Positions 8,217-15,646 of a stretch of 64,000 nt of DNA are shown here, piece by piece. The translations under genes and the position numbers were made by a program. The notes beneath the pieces are model-generated. The model ran no database searches. It was given only the letters and a program-made list of their open reading frames with translations, and had not been told where the DNA came from. Numbering within the stretch: position 1 is the stretch's first letter; each line of letters opens with the position of its first letter. Origin of the DNA: Azophilus sp026709365 (lineage in GTDB: Bacteria; Pseudomonadota; Gammaproteobacteria; Pseudomonadales; Azotimanducaceae); contig OZ241345.1 in the NCBI GenBank assembly GCA_965200175.1, forward strand, positions 496,001 to 560,000, read 5' to 3'.

Positions 8217-8534
8217 TTATAGGCGGTTTGGACCTTGATCCGTTGCCGTGTTTCCCGGCCTGCCTGCCGTCAATAGGCCGAGTTCGTTGCGCAGTTCTTG
8301 GTCGGAAACGACTTGGCCCGCCTCCAAGGCCATCCTGGCCTCCTGGAGCGCGGCTTTGTCTTCATCCGTCAGCGGCTCGTCCAAACCGGCTGCTTCCACG
8401 AGCGCCGCTTCCAGCGGATCATTCAAGTGGCACAGGTACGCCATGAACCGCTCCGCCGCATGGCGTTCATGCGTGGGAAGCGCCTCGACGAGTTGATGCA
8501 ACTTGGCGGTGGCCGTTGGGTTGATGGGATCCAT
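8217..8534 (-). CDS. Small antitoxin-like protein without a visible toxin
   Basis: 105 aa, acidic, helical. The first part (KLHQLVEALPTHERHAAERFMAYLCHLNDP) and the C-terminal GQVVSDQELRNELGL resemble addiction-module antitoxins of the DUF2281/Phd-like kind, where a helical N-terminus precedes a toxin-binding tail. The frame remains open upstream into the F1 repeats, but ATG 8534 gives a family-like start. No PIN, RelE or other toxin gene is adjacent: two F1 copies lie upstream and the DUF5916 gene downstream. It may be the survivor of a broken toxin-antitoxin pair. Assignment rests on sequence feel only. Confidence 0.45.
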   Translation of the reverse strand: MDPINPTATAKLHQLVEALPTHERHAAERFMAYLCHLNDPLEAALVEAAGLDEPLTDEDKAALQEARMALEAGQVVSDQELRNELGLLTAGRPGNTATDQGPNRL

Positions 8535-8596
8535 ATGGGCTTGCCAATCATAGGAAGGCGAAGCTAAGACTACCGCGCCGCTTCCGCGAATACCAA

Positions 8597-8694
8597 CCCG
8601 CGCCCCCGCTTTGCGGGTGCGGTTGGAGTTTCGCTGGCGCGAAACTCCGCGCTCGTTGCGGGGGTCAGGTTCCGAAATTTTCTGAGCCCGCACA
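8597..8694 (+). repeat. F1 double-hairpin repeat, copy 3
   Basis: Variable stem of the CGCCCCCGC/GCGGGTGCG type (one mismatch), then constant stem GGAGTTTCGC/GCGAAACTCC (8625-8634 with 8639-8648, loop TGGC), then tail GGTCAGGTTCCGAAA and TCTGAGCCCGCACA. Copy 4 follows immediately in the same orientation. Confidence 0.9.
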
Positions 8695-8783
8695 ACCCGC
8701 GCGACCTGACGGTCGCGCATGTAGTTTCGCTACGCGAAACTCCGTATCCGTTGCGTGGCTCAGGTTCCGAAATGTTTGCTCGC
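8695..8783 (+). repeat. F1 double-hairpin repeat, copy 4
   Basis: Variable stem GCGCGACC/GGTCGCGC (8699-8706 with 8711-8718, perfect). Constant stem arms are GTAGTTTCGC (8721-8730) and GCGAAACTCC (8734-8743), with a single T-C mismatch. This is an intermediate between the GGAG/CTCC form of most copies and the GTAG/CTAC form of copy 9. The tail is TCAGGTTCCGAAATG, then degenerates. Confidence 0.85.
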
Positions 8784-8807
8784 GTCAACCACCAAGGTCA
8801 CGGTCAG

Positions 8808-10432
8808 TCAGTGTCCGTGATCGCGGTCTTCGCGGATCAGCAGCTCGGAAGGCGTCTGACGTCGCCCCTCGGACGCGCACCGCAACTCGGCAGTTCGGGC
8901 AAAGAAGGCGGTCCTTTTGGCGGACAGATCGTCTTTGATCGCATCCACAAGAATGTGCCGAACCTCACCGCCGACGATGGAGTAGTCCACTTGGGTGTTG
9001 GGAATTTCGCTTTCCTCTATGGTCAGAATGTCTTCGGAGAGCACCACGATGTCGGCGTACTTGCCCGGGGTCAGCGAGCCCTTGACGTCGTCCTCGAAGG
9101 CTGAGTGGGCGTTGTCGAGGGTGTAGCTGCGGATGGCCTCCATGCGGGTCATGGCTTGGCTGGGGAAGAAGGGCTTGCCGTTGTTCATGCGACGGCTGAC
9201 CGAGGCGTGGAATGAGGCAATCGGGTCGATCGGCTCTACGGGCACGTCGGTGCCGTTGTTGAGGATCGCACCGCTGTCGAGCAGGTCGCGCCAGCGGTAG
9301 GAGGTGCGTTCGGCGCGCTCGGGGCGGAGTCGTGCGGGAATCCACGGGCCGTCGGAAGCGGCATGGATGCCCTGCACGGCGGCGATCACGCCCAAGCGGC
9401 TGAAGCGCGGAACGTCTTTGGGGTCGATGTGCTGGGCGTGCTCGATGCGCCAACGCAGGTCGTTGCCGGCGACGCCCGCCTCCGACCAAACGCGCTCGCA
9501 GAGGTTGAGCGTCTCGCGGTTGGCGCGGTCGCCTATGGCATGGGTGTTCACTTGGAATCCGTGCCGTAGGGCGATGCGGGCGGCTTGCTCAATCTCCGCA
9601 ACCGGCTCAAGCACCAGGCCGTAACTGCTGGGCAGGTCGGCGTACGGGGCCAGCAGCCAAGCGCCATGAGCGCCCAGGGCGCCGTCGAGCTGCCGCTTGA
9701 TGGCGCGCACGGTGAGGAAGTCGTTGCCCTCGGCGATCATCCTGTAGCTCGCCAACCGCTCGGCCAAGTCGGCGTTGTCCTGGCTGCGCACCATGACGTA
9801 CAGCCGCACCCTGAGGGTGCCCTCGTCCTCCAGGCGGCGCAGCAGGTCGAGGTCGGCAAAGGAGGCGCCGGCATCCTGGAAGGAGGTGATCCCAAAGCGC
9901 AGCGCATGCTCGCCCGCCAACTGCGCCCGCTGCCGCTGAATCGCCTCGTATGCTTCGGGACCAAGCCGCGCTTCATGGCGGGCGATGGCAGCCTCTACTA
10001 GCGCTTGGGCGTTTTCGCGCAGCAGGCCGGTGGCCTTGCCGTCGGCGGCCCGGACGATGGTGCCGCCTGCCGGACCGGGGGTTTGCGCGTCGATGCCGGC
10101 GGCGGCAAGCGCGGCGTCATTGGCGAAGAGTGGCCGTGGCCTTCGATGAAGCCGGGCAGCGCGAGACGTCCGCGCAGTTCGATCACTGGCGTATTCGGGC
10201 CGATGCAGGCGGCAATGCTTGCGTCATCGCCCACGGCGGCGATTTGATGGCCCTTGACGGCGACGGCCTGAACCGTTCCCAAGGCTGGATCCACGGTGAC
10301 CACCTTGCCGCCGCAAAGAACCAAGTCGGCAAACTCCGGCACCGGCGCCTCAGTGGCCCGTGGTGGCCCGCAGGCGGTGCAGGCGGCGACTGCCAGCAAC
10401 GCGGTGGCCAACCGCGTCGGGGACGCCGGCAT
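8808..10432 (-). pseudogene. Broken YtcJ-like amidohydrolase, lipoprotein type
   Basis: The 5' part (from ATG 10432) encodes a lipoprotein signal with candidate Cys in AVAACTAC, then the metal-dependent hydrolase start GGKVVTVDP and LPGFIEGHGH. Near 10130 the frame changes: the other frame continues FANDAALAAAGIDAQT, GGTIVRAADGKATGLL and, to 8808, a normal C-terminal part (LRWRIEHAQH, NGTDVPVEP, GKYADIVVL). In YtcJ-like proteins about 100 residues normally separate the GHGH metal motif from the (F/W)AN(D/S)AAL motif. Here they abut at GGCCAC, so a deletion, not just a frameshift, is indicated. The first codon overlaps the htpX stop (TGATG), so it was co-translated with htpX. Confidence 0.75.
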
Positions 10433-11322
10433 CAGGGAATGGGCGCCGCCTTCAGCGCACTGATGCGGGCGTCCAGCGACGGATGGGAGGCGAACATCGC
10501 CCTCAAGCCTTGCCGGGCGCCGCTGGAGATGCCGAACGCGACCATGGTGTCCGGCATGCTGTTGGGCATTTCCTGGCCGCGCTTGAGCCGCTCCAGGGCG
10601 GCGATCATTTTGGCGCGTCCGGCGAGCTTGGCGCCGGCCTCGTCGGCGCGGAACTCCCGCCGTCGGGAGAACCACATGACGATGGCACTGGCGAGGATGG
10701 CCAGCACGATCTCGGCGATGATGGTGGTGATCCAGTAGCCGATGCCCAGCCCGCGCTCGTTCTTGAGCACCACGCGATCGACGACGAAGCCGATGATCCG
10801 CGCCAGGAACATCACGAAGGTGTTCACCACCCCTTGGATCAGGGTCAGCGTCACCATGTCGCCATTGGCGACGTGGCCGATTTCGTGGCCGAGCACCGCT
10901 TCGATCTCATCTTGGTTCATGTCGTTCAACAGGCCGGCGCTGACTGCCACGAGGGCCTTGTTGCGGTTGGCCCCCGTGGCGAAGGCGTTCGGCTCCTGGG
11001 CGGGGAAGATGGCCACCTCCGGCATGCCGATGCCGGCCCTGCCGGCCTGGGCGGCGACGGTGTCAAGCAGCCAGCGCTCGGTGGCGTTGCCCGGCCGCTC
11101 AATGATTTGCGCCTTGGTGGACCACTTGGCGAGCCGCTTCGAAAGCGCCAGCGAGATGAATGCCCCGCCGAAGCCGAACAGGGCGCAGAACACCAGCAAC
11201 GCCCCGAGGTCGAGATCAACGCCGTTGTTGGCCAGGATGCCCTCAAAGCCGAGCAGCCGGAAGGTGATGCTGGCCAGCACGATGATGGCTAGGTTGGTGG
11301 CGAGGAACAGCAGGATGCGCAT
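10432..11322 (-). CDS. htpX: Membrane zinc protease HtpX
   Basis: Heat-shock-inducible M48-family inner-membrane metalloprotease that degrades misfolded membrane proteins. At 296 aa it is close to the usual 293. Two N-terminal hydrophobic helices (residues 4-22 and 40-60), the zinc motif HEIGH at 146-150, two more helices around 165-215, and the downstream EFRADE glutamate ligand motif followed by AGAKLAGR. C-terminal SHPSLDARISAL is the family ending. The upstream minus-strand sequence carries a near-ideal sigma32 promoter (separate entry). The stop overlaps the start of the downstream amidohydrolase pseudogene. Confidence 0.95.
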   Translation of the reverse strand: MRILLFLATNLAIIVLASITFRLLGFEGILANNGVDLDLGALLVFCALFGFGGAFISLALSKRLAKWSTKAQIIERPGNATERWLLDTVAAQAGRAGIGMPEVAIFPAQEPNAFATGANRNKALVAVSAGLLNDMNQDEIEAVLGHEIGHVANGDMVTLTLIQGVVNTFVMFLARIIGFVVDRVVLKNERGLGIGYWITTIIAEIVLAILASAIVMWFSRRREFRADEAGAKLAGRAKMIAALERLKRGQEMPNSMPDTMVAFGISSGARQGLRAMFASHPSLDARISALKAAPIP

Positions 11323-11354
11323 CGGAGTTGCCTTGGCTGGTTGACAGCCATCCT

Positions 11355-11383
11355 ATATAGGGGTTTCGTCGGCCGCATTCAAG
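11355..11383 (-). promoter_or_regulatory. Sigma32 (heat-shock) promoter of htpX
   Basis: On the minus strand: CTTGAA (11378-11383), a 14-base spacer, then CCCCTATAT (11355-11363). The E. coli sigma32 consensus is CTTGAA, 13-15 bases, CCCCATnT. The predicted start leaves a leader of roughly 25 bases with a small hairpin TGGCTG/CAGCCA (11334-11350). The sigma factor itself is encoded at 15.6 kb. Confidence 0.75.
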
Positions 11384-11483
11384 CGGGCAGCAATCGCTTG
11401 TCGTCTTGCCGGTAAACGACTCGCCAAGTCCTCTCGATGAGTTCACGCCGGCAACGTCTATCCGACTTGCCCCGAACCGCAGC

Positions 11484-12335
11484 CTAGGCCCAGCGCATCA
11501 GACCCTCCTGAACGCAGGTGGCGACCAATTCGCCGCCGCGCTCGAAGAGCCGGCCGTGGACCAAGCCCCGGCCGTTGCCGGTTGCCACCACGCTCTGCTC
11601 AAAGAGCAGCCATTGGTCCGCAGCGGCCGGGCGATGCAGCCACATGCCGTGGTCGAGGCTGGTGCCCAGGAAGCCCTCGTCCTGCCAGCGCAGGCCATGC
11701 GGCAGCATGACGTGATCCACCAAGGTGGCGTCGGAGAGATAGACGAGGCCGGCACGGTGCAGGCCCGCAAGGTGCGGGCCGTCCGCCGCCGGGGGCAGCT
11801 TGTCCCGAATGCGCATCCACATCAGCTGCGGCTCGGTCACCGGCTCGCCGCGGGGTGCCGTGGGCGGATTGACGTAGCGGATGTCCATCGGCCGGTCCGA
11901 GCCGTGCCAGCCCGACTCGCCGGTCTGGGCTAGCGTGAAGTCGTCGTAGGTGGTCGAGACGGCTTCCGGCGGCGGAACACTTGGCATGACCGCGCCGCAA
12001 TAGGCTGGGCTCCCAGCCGGCACTTGAAAGGACGCCAGCATCTGAAAGCGCTCCTTGCCGTGCTGGAGGGCGCTGGCTTGACGCGCGGAGAAGGAGCGGC
12101 CGTCGCGCACCCGCTCGACGGCGATCTCCACCGGCGCATCGACGTCGCCGGGACGCAGAAAGACCGCGTGCAGGGCGTGGCAGACGCGATCATGGCCAGC
12201 GGTCGCTTGGGCCGCCATCAGGCATTGGGCCAGAAGCTGCCCGCCAAACAGCGCATCGCCCTTGTCCGGGGCGGGCGGGGCCAGAAAACGATCGTCCCCG
12301 AGCGGCTCCAGCTTCATCAAGTCGCCAAACGTCAT
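11484..12335 (-). CDS. tesB: Acyl-CoA thioesterase II (TesB family)
   Basis: Double-hotdog thioesterase that hydrolyses medium- and long-chain acyl-CoA. The N-terminal half has KGDALFGGQLLAQCLMAA and the HALHAVFLRPGD strand. The C-terminal half has the catalytic region LVYLSDATLVDH, GTSLDHGMWLHRP and LLFEQSVVATGNGRGLVHGRLF, the TesB signature. The frame is open to an ATG at 12404, but ATG 12335 (MTFGDLMKLEPL) fits the family start. No strong ribosome site is visible at either. About 283 aa, as usual. Intergenic distance to htpX is 160 bases. Confidence 0.88.
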   Translation of the reverse strand: MTFGDLMKLEPLGDDRFLAPPAPDKGDALFGGQLLAQCLMAAQATAGHDRVCHALHAVFLRPGDVDAPVEIAVERVRDGRSFSARQASALQHGKERFQMLASFQVPAGSPAYCGAVMPSVPPPEAVSTTYDDFTLAQTGESGWHGSDRPMDIRYVNPPTAPRGEPVTEPQLMWMRIRDKLPPAADGPHLAGLHRAGLVYLSDATLVDHVMLPHGLRWQDEGFLGTSLDHGMWLHRPAAADQWLLFEQSVVATGNGRGLVHGRLFERGGELVATCVQEGLMRWA

Positions 12336-12588
12336 GCGGGAATCCAATGCCAACCATCGGATGCCAAGCCTTGGCGGCCGCTCCAGCGGGACAGCGCAAG
12401 CCAAGTCGGGCCGCAGCCCCTTGAGCGGGCTTTCGACGTGTCCTCGAACATCGCCTCATCCTATCACTTCCGGTGCCCTGTTCACGGCCAGCGCTCAAGC
12501 GTCCCAGCAATTCTCATCCACGCAAATAAACATGCCTCAGCCGATTCGGAGTGGGTGCGCAAAACCGATGCGTTGGCCCCGCTGGGTT
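12336..12588. other. Gene-poor stretch between tesB and a repeat cluster
   Basis: No convincing gene. The segment 12525-12560 (ATAAACATGCCTCAG...) is recognisably similar to 19057-19100, just upstream of F1 copy 6. F1/F2 repeat units may therefore carry a longer, weakly conserved 5' flank. Repeats F2 (12589), F1 copy 4-like (12661) and F1 half-copy (12835) follow. Confidence 0.5.
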
Positions 12589-12660
12589 CCAATCGAGGGC
12601 GGGACGCCCTCGATTGGGCAACGGAGGGTGGATTTGATCCAAAATAGGAATTGCCGCAAC
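12589..12660 (+). repeat. F2 repeat, copy 1
   Basis: Perfect 13-bp stem CCAATCGAGGGCG/CGCCCTCGATTGG with loop GGA (12589-12617), then GGCAACGGAGGGTGGATTTG, ATCCAAAATAGGAATTGCC. The same downstream string occurs in F2 copy 2 at 15.5 kb. It is directly joined to F1 copy 5. Confidence 0.85.
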
Positions 12661-12759
12661 CGCGCACCCGCTCCGCGGGTGCGGATGGAGTTTCGCTGGC
12701 GCGAAACTCCGCGCACTCGTCGCGCAGGTCGGATTCCGAGATGTTTCTGAGCCCGCACA
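12661..12759 (+). repeat. F1 double-hairpin repeat, copy 5
   Basis: Variable stem GCACCCGC/GCGGGTGC (12664-12671 with 12675-12682), constant stem GGAGTTTCGC/GCGAAACTCC (12687-12696 with 12701-12710, loop TGGC), tail GCGCAGGTCGGATTCCGAGA, TGTTTCTGAGCCCGCACA. One of the best-preserved copies. Confidence 0.92.
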
Positions 12760-12834
12760 GCGGGCGGCGCGTCCTGATCTCGCCGTCTCAAGGGCCAAGC
12801 GCCGTGGACCAAGGGGCTCCCGCTCATTTCAACA

Positions 12835-12880
12835 GGCGTTTCGCGCCAGCGAAACGCCAACGCGAACCGCAGGTTTGCGC
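12835..12880 (-). repeat. F1 repeat half-copy with compensated stem
   Basis: Constant-type stem GGCGTTTCGC/GCGAAACGCC (12835-12844 with 12849-12858, loop GCCA). Relative to other copies the GGAG/CTCC ends are replaced by GGCG/CGCC, so pairing is kept by a double change. Next to it is the variable stem GCGAACC/GGTTTGC with one G-T pair. The tail is absent. It ends 48 bases before the LLM oxidoreductase start. Confidence 0.8.
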
Positions 12881-12927
12881 AGGTTCAGGTTACACTGCCC
12901 ATTCACTCAACAGGCAAAGGACGTTTC

Positions 12928-13932
12928 ATGAAGCTTGGCATTGGCATTGGACCCTTGGGCCCACCGGGCGGCGCAAACATCGTGGCAGCAGCCAAGGAAG
13001 CCGAAGCCTTGGGCTACGACACCATCTGGTGCCCGGAAATCTACGGCGCGGACTGCTTCACGCCGCTGGCTTGGATCGGCGCCCAAACCGAGCGAGTCAA
13101 TCTCGGCACCTCGATCATGCAGATTTCCGCCCGCACCCCCGCCAGCGCCGCCATGCATGCGGTGGCCTTGGACCACTTATCCCAAGGCCGGCTGATTCTC
13201 GGCATCGGCGTCTCCGGCCCGCAAGTGGTGGAAGGCTGGTACGGCCAGCCCTACCCCAAGCCCTTGGCCCGCACCCGGGAGTGGATTGAGATCTTCCGCA
13301 AGATCGTCGCCCGCAAGGAGCCGGTCGCCTTCGACGGCGAGCATTACCAACTGCCGCTGCCCGGCGGCACCGGGCTCGGCAAGCCGTTGAAGCTGATCCT
13401 GCATCCGGCGCGCGAGCACATCCCGCTCTACCTTGGCGCCGAAGGGCCGAAGAACGTGCGCCTTGGCGTGGAGCACTGCGACGGCTGGATACCCATGTTC
13501 CTGTCGCCCTACCGCATGATGGACGTGTATGCGGACGCCATGTCCCGCCGTGCCAAGGGCTTCGAGATCGCCGCCGTGGTGCCGGTCATCGTCGATGACG
13601 ACCTTGACCGGGCGATGGCGGCGGTGAAGCGGGACGTGGGCTTCTACGTCGGCGGCATGGGCGCCAAGAACTTCAATGTCCACAAGGACCACGTCAGCCG
13701 GCTCGGCTTCGGGGCGGAAGCTGAGCGGGTTCAGGAGCTGTTTCTGTCCGGCAAGCGCGACCAAGCCATCGCCGCGGTGCCGGACCAGCTCTGCGACGAG
13801 ATCGCGCTGATCGGCCCCAAGGCGCGCATTCGCGAACGCCTTGCGGCTTGGCGGGACAGCCCGGTGACGATGCTGACCGTCGGCTCCTCCGATCCCGAAA
13901 CCCTGCGCTTCATGGCCGAGGAGGTGCTTTGA
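12928..13932 (+). CDS. LLM-class (F420-type) flavin-dependent oxidoreductase
   Basis: TIM-barrel luciferase-like monooxygenase family, 334 aa. Start MKLGIGIGPLGPPGG, then AAKEAEALGYDTIWCPEIYG, NLGTSIMQISARTPASAAMHA, LDHLSQGRLILGIGVSGPQVVEGWYGQP and RTREWIEIFRKI, matching the coenzyme F420-type branch by motif. AAAGGA precedes the ATG by about eight bases. Substrate unknown; related proteins occur in degradation pathways of many uncultured marine bacteria. F420 dependence is family inference, and no F420 biosynthesis gene is in the window. Confidence 0.82.
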   Translation: MKLGIGIGPLGPPGGANIVAAAKEAEALGYDTIWCPEIYGADCFTPLAWIGAQTERVNLGTSIMQISARTPASAAMHAVALDHLSQGRLILGIGVSGPQVVEGWYGQPYPKPLARTREWIEIFRKIVARKEPVAFDGEHYQLPLPGGTGLGKPLKLILHPAREHIPLYLGAEGPKNVRLGVEHCDGWIPMFLSPYRMMDVYADAMSRRAKGFEIAAVVPVIVDDDLDRAMAAVKRDVGFYVGGMGAKNFNVHKDHVSRLGFGAEAERVQELFLSGKRDQAIAAVPDQLCDEIALIGPKARIRERLAAWRDSPVTMLTVGSSDPETLRFMAEEVL

Positions 13933-14138
13933 GCTGAACTTCCAGCATCCCCTGCGGCCACGGACGCCCAACCTGTCATCCGCTGGGGCGCGGCGACGGC
14001 CCGCGCCTGTGGCCGCATTTCGGGGAGGCTTCGCCGCCAACCCTGCGGCAGGCGGCGAGCGCCCACTGGAAGGATCGTCATCAAACTGTAACTTTCCCTT
14101 CATAGAGTGGTCGCCACCTCCTCCCACGGACCTCATGA

Positions 14139-14429
14139 GTGACCCGATCAGCAATCCGTTCGCGGCTTGCGCTCCCCAGCGCCCTAGCCCTTGCGCTCAG
14201 CATGGGCGCGTTCGCCAATGAACCCGCCGACCGCTCACTCACCCGCACCGATCCCAGCCGCGGCAACATCTGCTTCGGCGGCTTGGAGCATGGCAAGCTC
14301 ATCCCAGCCGACGACGAGATCGAGAATCCGTTCCGCCAAACCACGTTGTCAGCCTGCTCGGCGGACGGCGGCTCGCCCACCTTCCTGCCGGAACTCAAGC
14401 CCAAGGTGCCCGACGGGATGCTGAGCTGA
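14139..14429 (+). CDS. Small putative exported protein, unknown function
   Basis: 96 aa. The start region MTRSAIRSRLALPSALALALSMGAFA looks like a Sec signal peptide with AFA cleavage. The mature part (NEPADRSLTRTDPSRGNICFGGLEHGK...) has two Cys and no recognised domain. The start is a GTG; an overlapping ATG at 14135 is in another frame and gives a poor product. No strong ribosome site. Could be spurious, but the signal peptide and regular codon use favour a real gene. Confidence 0.45.
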   Translation: MTRSAIRSRLALPSALALALSMGAFANEPADRSLTRTDPSRGNICFGGLEHGKLIPADDEIENPFRQTTLSACSADGGSPTFLPELKPKVPDGMLS

Positions 14430-14617
14430 CGCAGGCCCCTGACCGGGCCCGGCCTTGGCAAGCCCAGCGGCCTTCTCGTCCAATTTCCGCTCCCCTGCCG
14501 CAAATTCAGCGATTTCGCACAACCCTTTAGGACATCGCCCATAGCTTCTGCGGCGGCGACCTCGCTACGGTATGCGGGTTCAAGAACCCCATCAACGCCC
14601 GCTCGGGAGGACGCCAA

Positions 14618-15163
14618 ATGGAATTCACCTACACCCCCTTCTACGCCTATCCGGACAACGTCAAGCGCGCCATCGCCAAGCTGGTTCGCCGCTACGGCGA
14701 ACATTGGCATCGGCAGCTCGACTTCGACGACATGATGCTGGTGCCCGAGGAGTGGGTGGCCGACCAACGCAAGCGCTTCGCCGACCTCATTTGGGCGGTG
14801 CCCCTCAAGATGGGGGCTCGCCAACTGGTGAAGGCCACCCACTTCATCCTGATACTGAAAATCCAGAGCACGGTGGTGCCGGACGCGGTTGCGCGCATGC
14901 GCCGGCACCGCAAGCTGCTCCAGTCGGAGTTGAACCGCCGCCGCGCCTTTGGCGCCCCCGACAATCCGCCGCTGCTCGCGCCCACCCTGAGCTACCACGG
15001 CGAGGAGCCTTGGACCCTGGCCCCCGAGGACGCCGGCCACCTGCTGGTCGGCCAGCCGCGCTTGGTCGAATGGGACGGCGATGGCAGCGAGCCCAAAATC
15101 CTGGCCCGCGGCAAGCCACCCGCCGGACCGGTAGTGGCTCAGTTTGACTTTGGCAGGGCTTGA
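14618..15163 (+). CDS. Degenerate Rpn-family (PD-(D/E)xK) nuclease/transposase-like protein
   Basis: 181 aa. It aligns by eye with recombination-promoting nuclease/putative transposase proteins (PF04754): LDFDDMMLVPEEWV, RKRFADLIWAVPLK, an IQST motif, MRRHRKLLQ, LLAPTLSYHGEEPWT. Family members have ExQS at the active site; here it reads KIQS (Lys81), so the catalytic Glu is replaced. The preceding Asp (D56 of DLIW) is kept. The N-terminal HD.FxK..f.. segment and about 100 C-terminal residues are missing compared with full-length relatives. The ribosome site GGGAGGA is strong. Probably inactive as a nuclease. Confidence 0.6.
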   Translation: MEFTYTPFYAYPDNVKRAIAKLVRRYGEHWHRQLDFDDMMLVPEEWVADQRKRFADLIWAVPLKMGARQLVKATHFILILKIQSTVVPDAVARMRRHRKLLQSELNRRRAFGAPDNPPLLAPTLSYHGEEPWTLAPEDAGHLLVGQPRLVEWDGDGSEPKILARGKPPAGPVVAQFDFGRA

Positions 15164-15171
15164 GCGGCTGG

Positions 15172-15283
15172 CGCTCCGGCGAGCGCCACTGCGAAGGCGC
15201 GAAGGCGCACCTTCGCTGCGCGTCGGGTCGTCATGCCCTCCGGGGCGAAACGCCCGCTTCAGGCGGGATCCCCGGAGCGAGAA
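15172..15283 (+). repeat. F3 repeat, copy 1
   Basis: Contains GAGCGCCACTGCGA, GCGCACCTTCGCTGCG and then an inner module CGAAACGCCCGCTTCAGG...CCCCGGAGCGAG. F3 copy 2 (29378-29487) has the outer part in the same order but the inner module reverse-complemented. Confidence 0.75.
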
Positions 15284-15455
15284 GGCCGCTTGCTGAAACA
15301 CGCGCAAATTCAGGCCGAGGGGTTGAATTCCGCGGCGATGCCCCCAAGAAGCAGGCATCGGGCGGTGAACCCGACGGCCTCGGCAATTCTCATTTTGGCC
15401 AGTGACCGCTTGGCTGCGGGAGTGCCTTGGAGCCGAAACCGTCCTGCGGAGCGGG
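15284..15455. other. Repeat-rich intergenic sequence
   Basis: No coding signal. Positions 15381-15407 (CGGCAATTCTCATTTTGGCC...) form the inverted counterpart of 19261-19287 (F4). The rest shows nothing recognisable. Confidence 0.5.
15381..15407 (-). repeat. F4 short repeat, copy 1
   Basis: On the minus strand TCACTGGCCAAAATGAGAAT followed by TGCC. The plus-strand copy at 19262-19286 differs at only about two positions. Function unknown. Confidence 0.6.
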
Positions 15456-15555
15456 AATTTGAGGGCGGGACGCCCTTGCTCCGAAGGATCCCGCGCCCTC
15501 AATTGGGCAACGGAGGGCGGATTTGATCCAAGGCGGAAATTGCTGCGGAGGCCTG
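15456..15555 (+). repeat. F2 repeat, copy 2
   Basis: Outer arms AATTTGAGGGCG and CGCCCTCAATT enclose an extra about 26-base insert (GACGCCCTTGCTCCGAAGG...). The constant trailing string GGGCAACGGAGGGCGGATTT, GATCCAA then follows, as in F2 copy 1. The arms differ from copy 1 but still pair. Confidence 0.8.
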
Positions 15556-15566
15556 CGGGGGGTCAT

Positions 15567-15595
15567 GTGCCAAAGGGCGGCAATGGGTGTACAAT
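15567..15595 (+). promoter_or_regulatory. Candidate sigma70 promoter of rpoH
   Basis: GTGCCA (15567-15572), 17-base spacer, TACAAT (15590-15595, five of six). Located about 50 bases before the rpoH start, in the only unique sequence between F2 copy 2 and the gene. Confidence 0.45.
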
Positions 15596-15646
15596 GCCTG
15601 TTGCCACGTTAATTCGGCTAACACGGCGATGTCGGAACGCGAAACC

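Noticed and set aside
8217..8720. 167-residue form of the antitoxin-like protein
   Set aside because: The first 62 residues translate F1 repeat sequence; the ATG at 8534 gives the credible protein.
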